A stretch of 6,916 nt of DNA, taken from JANMQK01 sp031370485 (lineage in GTDB: Bacteria > Acidobacteriota > Polarisedimenticolia > Gp22-AA2). The stretch spans positions 1-6,916 of the forward strand of contig JANMQK010000164.1 in NCBI GenBank assembly GCA_031370485.1, given 5' to 3'. Within the stretch, counting starts at the first letter, position 1; each line of letters begins with the position of its first letter. The notes under the pieces are model-generated. The model saw nothing but the letters and a program-made list of their open reading frames with translations, had not been told where the DNA came from and did not search any database. A program made the translations under genes and the position numbers. Shown here piece by piece: positions 1-5,193 of the stretch.

Positions 1-345
1 AAGCGCCCCTCCCGTGAACAGCGCCGGGATCTCGGACAGGAAGATCGGCATGTAATCGGCGCGGCCGGTGTTCACCGCTTCGCGCACGTTGGCCCCGACG
101 AACATCGCGGTGTGCCGGAAGTGGTCCTCCATGCCGGGCCCCACGTACCCGGCGTCCCCGAGAGTCAATAAGTGAAGGATCTCAACTCCGTGAAGCGCGG
201 GCGCCCGCGCGATGAGCGCGCGGACCAGGGCCTCCGGCTCGGCCGCCCCGGGGTGGATGTAGACGCGCTGACCGGAGGCGATTCCCCGCACGGCCTGCTC
301 GGCCGTCGTCACCTTGGCCCGGTAGGCATCCGTCCATGCTCCCAT
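1..345 (-). CDS. Acetyl-CoA hydrolase/transferase family protein (CoA-transferase), N-terminal 115 residues, cut by window edge
   Basis: This is the first 115 codons of a gene that continues past base 1 with no stop. The start is the ATG at 345-343, with GAGGAG at 354-359 giving an 8-nt spacing; that ribosome binding site overlaps the stop codon of the preceding gene (359-361), which implies co-transcription and probably coupled translation. The N-terminus (MGAWTDAYRAKVTTAEQAV, then SGQRVYIHPGAAEP) resembles the amino-terminal domain of the acetyl-CoA hydrolase/4-hydroxybutyrate CoA-transferase family, in which a Y..K..(S/T)AEEAV helix precedes the SGDRV strand. The later GRADYMPIFLSEIPALF segment also matches the family. 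Members move CoA between acyl-CoA and a free acid (acetate, butyrate, succinate or 4-hydroxybutyrate) through a glutamyl-CoA intermediate; that glutamate lies outside the window. The position after an oxidoreductase that makes acyl-CoA suggests it releases or activates the acid. Family call is fairly secure; substrates cannot be read. Confidence 0.85.
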   Translation of the reverse strand, partial: MGAWTDAYRAKVTTAEQAVRGIASGQRVYIHPGAAEPEALVRALIARAPALHGVEILHLLTLGDAGYVGPGMEDHFRHTAMFVGANVREAVNTGRADYMPIFLSEIPALFTGGAL

Positions 346-358
346 CGCAGCGGCTCCT

Positions 359-1447
359 CTAGGAAACCCTGGCGCTTCCGACACTGCCGGAGACCAGCTC
401 CCCCTGGAACAGGTAGACGCCCGCCGCCAAGCCACGATTGTCTCCGAGCGCCCTGGCCAGGCCCAGGTCCGCGAGTCGCTGCACCAGGGGCAGCGCGGCA
501 TACGTAAGGGCGAGCGACGCGGTGCGCGCCACGGCGGAGCACATGTTCGGCACGGCGTAATGCGTGACCTGTCCCACGCGGAAAGCGGGGTCCGCGAGCG
601 TTGTCGGCCTGCTGGTCTCAACACACCCGCCCTGATCGATCGAGGCATCGATGATCACGGACCCCGGCTTCATCCCGGCCACCATGTCGCGCGTCACGAC
701 CTGGGGCGCCCGCTCCCCGCGCAGCAGGACGGCGCCGATCAGCACGTCGGCGTAGGCCGCGGCGCGCGCCACCGCCGCCGGGTGGGCCACCTCGGTCACG
801 GCCGCGGGGCCGGCGAACGCCTCGGCGTTCCGCAAGGCCTCAAGGCTGGTGTCGAGGATCGTGACCTGCGCGCCGTTTCCCAGCGCCGTCCTGGCGGCCC
901 AGCGCCCCACGACCCCCGCGCCCAGGATCACGACGTGGGCGGCGGGAATGCCGGTCGCACCGCCGAGGAGGATGCCGCGGCCCCCGGCCCGGGTCTCCAG
1001 AAGGCCCGCTCCCACGTGCACGGCCAGCTGCCCGGCGATCTCGCTCATGGCGTGCAGGACCGGCAGATCTCCCCGGGCGTCCTCCATCACCTCGTAGCCG
1101 ATCAGCGTGAGGCGGCGCCTGAGAAGATCGTCGAGAAAGCCGCGGCCGGCCGCCGCGAGATGATGGAAGGCCAGCACGGTCTGCCCCTGATTCAGGAGCG
1201 CCGTCTCCGCGGGCTGGAGCGCCGAGACCTTGAGGATGAGGCCAGCCCGTCCGAAGACCTCTTCGGGGTCGTAGACGAGGTGCGCACCGGCCTGACGGTA
1301 CTCCTCGTCGCTGAACCGGGCGGCCCGACCGGCATTCGTCTCGATCACCACCTCGTGCCCGCGCGCCGCGAGGATCCGGGCCCCCGACGGGGTCAGCGCC
1401 ACGCGGTGCTCGGTCGGCGTTCGCTCCAGCGGCACACCCAGTATCAT
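359..1447 (-). CDS. ald: Alanine dehydrogenase-family protein (AlaDH/PNT fold), divergent
   Basis: The 362-residue protein is close to the usual 370 of alanine dehydrogenases, cytosolic NAD enzymes that interconvert L-alanine with pyruvate, ammonia and NADH. The start ATG at 1447-1445 has GGAGGA at 1453-1458, 5 nt away. Residues known to matter in the family are present: Arg15 in EHRVALTP, Lys73 (ILKVSAL), a His in the 95-96 pair (AFHHLAA), the nucleotide-binding GAGVVG at 176-181 with Asp199 ending the second strand (favouring NAD over NADP), and Asp271 in SIDQGGCVETSRPTT. Asn301-Met302 follow in VPNM. The next stretch reads CSAVARTAS where well-studied enzymes have PGAVPRTST, so this belongs to a divergent branch, and a substrate other than alanine is possible. 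It lies 38 nt after the oxidoreductase beta-gamma gene and 13 nt before the CoA-transferase, so the 2-oxoacid it makes or uses is probably the substrate of the neighbouring oxidoreductase. Family secure; substrate inferred. Confidence 0.9.
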   Translation of the reverse strand: MILGVPLERTPTEHRVALTPSGARILAARGHEVVIETNAGRAARFSDEEYRQAGAHLVYDPEEVFGRAGLILKVSALQPAETALLNQGQTVLAFHHLAAAGRGFLDDLLRRRLTLIGYEVMEDARGDLPVLHAMSEIAGQLAVHVGAGLLETRAGGRGILLGGATGIPAAHVVILGAGVVGRWAARTALGNGAQVTILDTSLEALRNAEAFAGPAAVTEVAHPAAVARAAAYADVLIGAVLLRGERAPQVVTRDMVAGMKPGSVIIDASIDQGGCVETSRPTTLADPAFRVGQVTHYAVPNMCSAVARTASLALTYAALPLVQRLADLGLARALGDNRGLAAGVYLFQGELVSGSVGSARVS

Positions 1448-1485
1448 TGGAGTCCTCCGGGCCCCGCGTCCTCAGCCCTGCATCG

Positions 1486-2940
1486 TCAGGCCCGCTCCCG
1501 CATTCCCGCTTCGAGCGCCTTCATGTTCAGGGTGATCGCTTCCTGCTTCATTCCGTGCGCCCGCAGCGAGGCCTCGACGGCTGCTGAAGGCAGCACGCGC
1601 GTTCGCGCCAGCCAGGCGCCCAAGGCCACGAGGTTGGCCACGCGGGACGCCCCCAGGGAATCGGCGATCGATGTGGCCGGCACGGCGATGATCTCCTTCC
1701 CCGGCATCGCGGGCGGGTCCTTGATCAGCGACGAGTCGTAGACGACGAGCCCGCCCTCCGCGACATCCCCGGCGAATCGCTCGAGCGAGGGGCGGTTGAA
1801 CGCGAACAGCACCGTCGCCTCGCTCACCAGCGGCGAGTCGACCTCGCCATCGCTGAGGATGACGTGACAATGGGCCGTCCCGCCTCTCATCTCGGGGCCG
1901 TACGAGGGAAGCCACGAAACGCCGCGTCCGACGTGCATCCCCGACTCGGCGATCAAGGCCCCGAGAAAGAGCACCCCCTGCCCCCCGAACCCCGCCACCT
2001 TGATCCTCGGGCTCCGGAACCGGGGCTCGATCGCGTCGGCCGACCAGTCACCCGCGACGCTCATGACGCGCCCCGGACCGTCGTCGGGCTCGAGATCAAG
2101 AACCCGGGGAACCTGATCGATCGGGACCTCCTGCCTCCAGCCGGTACCCTTGCGGGGCGCCGCCCCGGGGACCGCCTGCGCCTGCCGCACGACCCCGAGG
2201 GGGAAAGTCTTCGTCATGGTCTCCAGCACGAACCCCGCCGCGTCGGGCGGCTGCATCTTCCACCCCGTCGGGCAGGGGCTCAGGACCTCCACCAGCGAGA
2301 ATCCCTTCCCTTCCATCTGGTTCTGGATCGCCCGGCGGATTGCCTTGCGCGCGGCAAGATCGTGGCGCGCGTCCCCGAGCGCGACACGCTCCAGGTGCGC
2401 CGGGGCATCGAGGACACCCAGAAGCTCGCAGACCCGGATGGGGTAGCCTTCCTGATCGGCCTTGCGGCCGCCGGGGCTGGTCGTCGTGACCTGTCCCAAA
2501 AGCGATGTCGGCGCCAGCTGTCCGCCGGTCATGCCGTAGAGGGCGTTGTTGATGAAGATGACCGTGAGGTCCTCGCCGCGCGTGGCCGCCTGCAGGATCT
2601 CGTTGCCGCCGATCGCGGCCAGGTCCCCGTCCCCCTGGTAGCAGATGACGATGCTGTCGGGCCGCGCGCGCTTGACGGCGGTGGCGACCGCCGGGGCCCG
2701 GCCGTGGGGCGCCTGGATGTGCCCCACATCGAGGTAGTAGTAGGCGAATACCGAGCAGCCGACCGGGTTGATGAAAATCACCCGATCCTGGATCCCCAGA
2801 TCGTCGATCGCCTCGGCAACATACTTGTGGACGTTGCCATGGCCGCACCCGGGGCAATAATGGGTCACGCCATGATCGCCGCTCTTGCGCTCGAAAGTCT
2901 CGTAGAACGAGCGCGGCCGCTCATGCAACAGCTTCGACAT
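1486..2940 (-). CDS. 2-oxoacid:ferredoxin oxidoreductase, fused beta (TPP-binding) and gamma subunits
   Basis: One uninterrupted 484-codon frame joins two subunits that are usually separate. Residues 1-250 are the thiamine-pyrophosphate beta subunit: HYCPGCGHG at 27-35, the TPP/Mg motif starting GDGD at 103-106 and ending NN at 131-132, then GMTGGQ, and a C-terminal part with QMEGKGFSLVEVLSPCPTGW. Residues about 312-484 are the gamma subunit, with GFGGQGVLFLG at 317-327 and SYGPEMRGGTAHCHV at 346-360. Between them lies a roughly 60-residue linker without recognised motifs. The complex decarboxylates a 2-oxoacid to acyl-CoA and passes electrons to ferredoxin, reversibly. The start at 2940 is fixed by AAAGGAGGT at 2946-2954; the frame is open 45 codons further upstream, but that extension is arginine/serine-rich shadow of the alpha gene. 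It overlaps the alpha gene by 20 nt. korB/korC and vorA/vorC naming are both possible; substrate (2-oxoglutarate, branched-chain oxoacids or pyruvate) is unresolved. Confidence 0.93.
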   Translation of the reverse strand: MSKLLHERPRSFYETFERKSGDHGVTHYCPGCGHGNVHKYVAEAIDDLGIQDRVIFINPVGCSVFAYYYLDVGHIQAPHGRAPAVATAVKRARPDSIVICYQGDGDLAAIGGNEILQAATRGEDLTVIFINNALYGMTGGQLAPTSLLGQVTTTSPGGRKADQEGYPIRVCELLGVLDAPAHLERVALGDARHDLAARKAIRRAIQNQMEGKGFSLVEVLSPCPTGWKMQPPDAAGFVLETMTKTFPLGVVRQAQAVPGAAPRKGTGWRQEVPIDQVPRVLDLEPDDGPGRVMSVAGDWSADAIEPRFRSPRIKVAGFGGQGVLFLGALIAESGMHVGRGVSWLPSYGPEMRGGTAHCHVILSDGEVDSPLVSEATVLFAFNRPSLERFAGDVAEGGLVVYDSSLIKDPPAMPGKEIIAVPATSIADSLGASRVANLVALGAWLARTRVLPSAAVEASLRAHGMKQEAITLNMKALEAGMRERA

Positions 2941-4045
2941 GGCGGACCTCCTTTCCCGGGACGGCTCGCAGGAGCCCCCGCACCTGCTCGACGATTTCCT
3001 CCGCCGAGGGGACCATCCCTCCCTGGCGGCCGTAAAACGCCACCGGGCAGCGCTCCCCCGCGGCCAGCTGGACATCCTCCACCATCTGCCCCGTGCTCAG
3101 CTCGACGACGAGGATCCTCTTCGCCCGCGCCGCCAACTCGCGGATCTCGTGGCTCGGAAACGGCCAGAGAGTGATCGGGCGCAGGAGGCCGGCGCGGATG
3201 CCCGATGCGCGCAACAGCCTGATCGAGCGCCGCAGCACGCGCGAGACGATTCCATACCCGACCAGCACGATCTCCGCGTCGTCGAGGCCGATCTCTTCGT
3301 ATCGAACCTCCCTGCGGCTGGCCTGCTCGTACTTGGCCTGCAGCCTGCGGACGTGATTCTCGAGGACCTCGTGGACGAGGTAGATGGAGGAGACCAGGTT
3401 GGCGCGGGTCGCGGGCGTGCCGAGCACGGCCCACGGCCTGCTGGGCGGCCGCGTGACCTCCATCGGAAGGGCCACCGGCTCCATCATCTGTCCGATGAAC
3501 CCGTCGGCGAGCACGAACACGGGGTTGCGGTAGCGATCGGCCAGCTCGAAGGCCAGGGCGGTCAGGTCGGCCATCTCCTGGGCTGAAGCGGGAGCCAGGA
3601 CGAGGTTGCGGTAGCAGCCGTGTCCCCCTCCCTTGACCACCTGGAAATAGTCTCCCTGCTCAGGCCCGATGTTTCCCAGCCCCGGCCCGCCGCGCATGAT
3701 GTCCACGACGACGATCGGGAGCTCCGACCCCGCCGCGTAGGAGACTCCCTCCATCATCAGGCTGACGCCCGGGCTCGAGGAACCGGTCATCGTGCGCTCG
3801 CCGGCCGAGGAAGCGCCGTACAGCATGTTGATGGCTGCGACCTCGCTCTCGGCCTGCAGGAAGGTCCCGCCGCAGGCGGGGAACAGGCGCGCCGCGGTCT
3901 CGGCCAGCTCGCTGGCCGGCGTGATCGGATACCCGTAGTAGGAGCGGCACCCGGCCAGCAGGGCGCCGTGGATCGCCGCCGCGTTTCCCTTCATCAGGCG
4001 GGGACGGGCCCGCCGTCCGGGTGTTGCGACCGGCTCAGCGCTCAT
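2921..4045 (-). CDS. korA: 2-oxoacid:ferredoxin oxidoreductase, alpha subunit (KorA/VorB-like)
   Basis: The 374-residue protein matches the size of KorA/OorA alpha subunits (about 375). It carries the pyrimidine-binding and transketolase C-like domains of the complex: MKGNAAAIHGALLAGC at 18-33, YGYPITPASE at 37-46, AESEVAAINM at 65-74, TGSSSPGVSLMMEG at 87-100, MRGGPGLGNI at 117-126, and near the C-terminus LRPITLWPFP at 288-297 followed by VVELSTGQM. The alpha subunit helps bind TPP and the 2-oxoacid. These blocks resemble the family often annotated as 3-methyl-2-oxobutanoate dehydrogenase subunit VorB, so the kor symbol reflects gene order (delta-alpha-beta-gamma, as in oorDABC) more than proven specificity. 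The start at 4045 is preceded by AAGGGGGAGG at 4049-4058 and overlaps the delta gene by 11 nt; the open frame upstream (to 4267) lies inside the delta gene and is rejected. The end overlaps the beta-gamma gene by 20 nt, so these subunits are probably made by coupled translation. Confidence 0.93.
   Translation of the reverse strand: MSAEPVATPGRRARPRLMKGNAAAIHGALLAGCRSYYGYPITPASELAETAARLFPACGGTFLQAESEVAAINMLYGASSAGERTMTGSSSPGVSLMMEGVSYAAGSELPIVVVDIMRGGPGLGNIGPEQGDYFQVVKGGGHGCYRNLVLAPASAQEMADLTALAFELADRYRNPVFVLADGFIGQMMEPVALPMEVTRPPSRPWAVLGTPATRANLVSSIYLVHEVLENHVRRLQAKYEQASRREVRYEEIGLDDAEIVLVGYGIVSRVLRRSIRLLRASGIRAGLLRPITLWPFPSHEIRELAARAKRILVVELSTGQMVEDVQLAAGERCPVAFYGRQGGMVPSAEEIVEQVRGLLRAVPGKEVRHVEAVA
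2946..2954 (-). promoter_or_regulatory. Ribosome binding site that fixes the beta-gamma start
   Basis: On the minus strand AAAGGAGGT lies 5 nt before the ATG at 2940, inside the last codons of the alpha gene. It is a near-perfect anti-16S match and selects the 484-codon start over the in-frame ATG at 3075, whose extra 45 residues have no family resemblance. Confidence 0.85.
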
Positions 4046-4274
4046 GGGCCTCCCCCTTGTAGACGGTGATCGCTCCAGGCTCCGGACAGGCGTAGAAGCA
4101 AAGCCCGTCCGCGCGGCAGCCTTCCCCTGAGTACGTGATCGGGTGATAGCCCTGATGGTTGAACTCGGGCGCGAACGAGAGGCATCCGGCCGGGCAGGCC
4201 AGAATGCACAGACCGCACCCCTTGCATTCCTCCGTCTTGATGACAACCCAGCCACTCGTGCGCACATCGGTCAT
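4035..4274 (-). CDS. korD: 2-oxoacid:ferredoxin oxidoreductase, delta subunit (ferredoxin-like, 2x Fe-S motif, Cys-to-Asp variant)
   Basis: This 79-residue protein is the small iron-sulfur subunit that carries electrons from the catalytic part of the complex to free ferredoxin. The first motif is complete: Cys17, Cys20, Cys23 and Cys27 in CKGCGLCILACP. The second reads CRADGLCFYACP, so Cys53, Cys59 and Cys63 are present but the second cysteine position is Asp56. The codon is GAC, two changes from a Cys TGC, so a single base error does not explain it. The same C-x2-D-x2-C pattern is known in Pyrococcus furiosus ferredoxin, where Asp ligates a labile cluster. The HQGYHPITYS segment between motifs is typical of KorD-like subunits. 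The ATG at 4274 is favoured by AGGAGGGG at 4280-4287, 5 nt upstream; an in-frame ATG at 4304 lacks this support. It is the first gene of the operon and its end overlaps the alpha gene by 11 nt. Confidence 0.9.
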   Translation of the reverse strand: MTDVRTSGWVVIKTEECKGCGLCILACPAGCLSFAPEFNHQGYHPITYSGEGCRADGLCFYACPEPGAITVYKGEAHER

Positions 4275-4325
4275 GCTCACCCCTCCTGAGTTCCATCTCG
4301 CCACAAGAGGTCAATTTGCAGAGAA

Positions 4326-4350
4326 CGTGCCATCAGCCGCTTGCGGCACG
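4326..4350. repeat. Overlapping, mutually exclusive inverted repeats
   Basis: CGTGCC at 4326-4331 is the exact reverse complement of GGCACG at 4345-4350, and inside it GCCGC at 4336-4340 pairs exactly with GCGGC at 4343-4347. The two pairings share bases 4345-4347, so an RNA could form one or the other, not both in full. On the minus strand this sits about 52-76 nt upstream of the delta-subunit start. It has no T-tract, so a simple intrinsic terminator is not indicated. Function is unknown; it could be an operator, a leader structure or chance in GC-rich DNA. Confidence 0.4.
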
Positions 4351-4444
4351 GTCATAGAACGCAGCCGAGGTCCCGGCGTAACCCTTTGCCGGCGGGAGGT
4401 CTGGAGGATCGCCCGGAGTCAGTGGAGATCAGCGGGAGGCAGGA

Positions 4445-4481
4445 CCGGCCCCGGGCGCAAGATCTGCGTGAGCGGGGCCGG
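4445..4481 (-). terminator. Strong GC hairpin, probable terminator after the cytochrome c gene
   Basis: CCGGCCCCG at 4445-4453 and CGGGGCCGG at 4473-4481 are perfect 9-bp inverted arms. The 19-nt loop holds a second small stem, CGCA (4456-4459) with TGCG (4465-4468). The hairpin begins 65 bp after the cytochrome c stop codon, where a transcription end is expected before the next operon. There is no run of T on either strand, so it is not a classic intrinsic terminator; it may assist Rho or protect the 3' end, or be an operator. Confidence 0.45.
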
Positions 4482-4546
4482 AGAGCGAGCCGATTTGCGC
4501 CGGGACCGGCCCGACGCGCGGCCTGTGCGATGACCCGGGCAGGCTA

Positions 4547-5062
4547 CTAGCGGCTGGTCTTGTCCGTTTGGAGCAGCGAGCGTAGGTAGTTGATCATCTC
4601 CCACTTGTTCTGATCCGGGAGACGCTGCTCGCCGGGCATCTGACCATGGCCGGTGGACATGATGTAGAACCAATCCCCGTCGGTCCGCTTCTTCTGGATG
4701 GCGGGGGTGGTGAGGTTGAGGATCTTCAGTTTCAGGGACACCGCGAGGTCCCCCTTCCCGTCCGCCTTCGGGCCGTGGCACATCGCGCACTGGCTCGCGA
4801 AGGTCACGCGTCCTGCCTCGATGGCCTCCGGCACCATGGGAACCGGGTTCTTGCGGTTCTTTTCGGCCGCGGGGATGACGAGCGGCTTCGGGAGTTGCGC
4901 GGCGGGGGCCTGCTCCGCCGGCGCCTGTTCGGCCTGCGACCCGGCTTCCTTGTCAGGGGGCGTTTTCTCGAGGGCGGGAACCGGGACGGGTGCCGCAAGC
5001 CAGAAGGCCCCGGCCAGCGCCACGATCAAGAACCAGCGTTCATCGTGCGTTATGCGCGCCAT
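4547..5062 (-). CDS. Secreted monohaem c-type cytochrome
   Basis: The 171-residue precursor starts with an export signal (charged MARITHDERW, then hydrophobic FLIVALAGAFWLAA, with a possible cleavage after VPVPA near residue 30). A 50-residue Ala/Pro/Gln/Lys-rich linker containing the short repeat AEQAPAEQAPA follows, and then a class I cytochrome c domain from about residue 78: CAMCH at 92-96 binds haem covalently, and Met142 in GQMPGE is the likely sixth ligand. The C-terminal WEMINYLRSL helix is typical of the fold. It should act as a periplasmic electron carrier, or as the haem domain of a larger complex if the signal stays as an anchor. The ATG at 5062 is chosen because AAGGAG at 5069-5074 is spaced 6 nt from it; the ATGs at 5068 and 5098 fit worse. 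It diverges from the multihaem cytochrome across 131 bp, suggesting joint control and perhaps electron exchange between the two. Specific partner unknown. Confidence 0.9.
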   Translation of the reverse strand: MARITHDERWFLIVALAGAFWLAAPVPVPALEKTPPDKEAGSQAEQAPAEQAPAAQLPKPLVIPAAEKNRKNPVPMVPEAIEAGRVTFASQCAMCHGPKADGKGDLAVSLKLKILNLTTPAIQKKRTDGDWFYIMSTGHGQMPGEQRLPDQNKWEMINYLRSLLQTDKTSR

Positions 5063-5193
5063 GTTCATCTCCTTCGCATGGCGAAGAGCCTGATCCACTG
5101 AGAGCGTACCACATCGAATCTAATCTCGATATACTTGCGCCGCTCTCGGGGTGGAACGGCCATTGCATCGTTAGCACAACTCGAGGAGTCCGC
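5063..5193. promoter_or_regulatory. Divergent promoter region between the two cytochrome genes
   Basis: The 131 bp between the two start codons must carry the signals for both genes unless each is read from further away. It is more AT-rich in its centre (about 5110-5136) than the surroundings. It contains the palindrome at 5113-5130, a -10-like TATACT at 5130-5135 reading towards the multihaem gene with no good -35 at 17 bp, and two clear ribosome binding sites (AAGGAG at 5069-5074, minus; GAGGAG at 5183-5188, plus). I found no good FNR (TTGAT-N4-ATCAA) or CRP (TGTGA-N6-TCACA) site. Confidence 0.5.
5113..5130. promoter_or_regulatory. Palindrome ATCGA-N8-TCGAT, candidate operator
   Basis: ATCGA at 5113-5117 and TCGAT at 5126-5130 are exact inverted copies separated by 8 bp, total 18 bp, lying in the most AT-rich part of the divergent region and touching the TATACT box at 5130-5135. 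That is a sensible place for a repressor or regulator to act on one or both genes. The spacing (GA-N8-TC) differs from the GA-N6-TC of CRP and FNR sites, so binding by the neighbouring Crp/Fnr protein is not supported by pattern alone. Confidence 0.35.

Larger units (their letters stand above)
4275..4546. promoter_or_regulatory. 272-bp intergenic region: 3' flank of cytochrome c gene and leader of the oxidoreductase operon
   Basis: No gene is supported here; the short open frames are compositional. Both flanking genes run on the minus strand, so the region should hold the end of the cytochrome c transcript and the start of the oxidoreductase operon. It contains a strong hairpin (4445-4481), overlapping inverted repeats (4326-4350) and the ribosome binding site of the delta subunit (4280-4287). 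A TTGACC box on the minus strand around 4307-4312 has no convincing -10 partner at the usual distance, so I do not place a sigma70 promoter with confidence. Confidence 0.55.

Noticed and set aside
560..1741. Long plus-strand open frame (393 codons) antisense to the alanine dehydrogenase gene
   Set aside because: It is Arg/Gly/Pro/His-rich without family motifs, spans two clear minus-strand genes and their gap, and has no good ribosome binding site. It is the usual antisense shadow in GC-rich DNA.
2941..3075. 45-codon N-terminal extension of the beta-gamma gene
   Set aside because: It lies inside the alpha gene, is Arg/Ser-rich, and the ATG at 2940 has an almost ideal ribosome binding site.
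1864..3174. Long plus-strand open frame (436 codons) antisense to the beta-gamma and alpha genes
   Set aside because: Low-complexity Arg/Pro/Gly composition and complete overlap with well-recognised oxidoreductase genes; no domain is recognisable.
4046..4267. 74-codon N-terminal extension of the alpha subunit
   Set aside because: It overlaps the delta subunit gene almost entirely and has no similarity to alpha subunits; the ATG at 4045 has its own ribosome binding site.
4442..4512. 10-bp direct repeat GGACCGGCCC at 4442-4451 and 4503-4512
   Set aside because: Only two short copies in very GC-rich DNA; no iteron-like series or other sign of function.
4159..4533. Possible small plus-strand gene of 124 codons across the intergenic region
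   Set aside because: It starts inside the delta gene, has no ribosome binding site or recognisable motif, and its sequence follows base composition only.
5113..5130. Reading the palindrome as a CRP or FNR site
   Set aside because: The GA to TC spacing is 8 bp instead of 6, and the outer bases do not match TTGAT or TGTGA.
4990..5193. 68-codon N-terminal extension of the multihaem cytochrome
   Set aside because: It would bury the signal peptide inside the protein and overlap the divergent cytochrome gene; the ATG at 5194 has GAGGAG 5 nt upstream.
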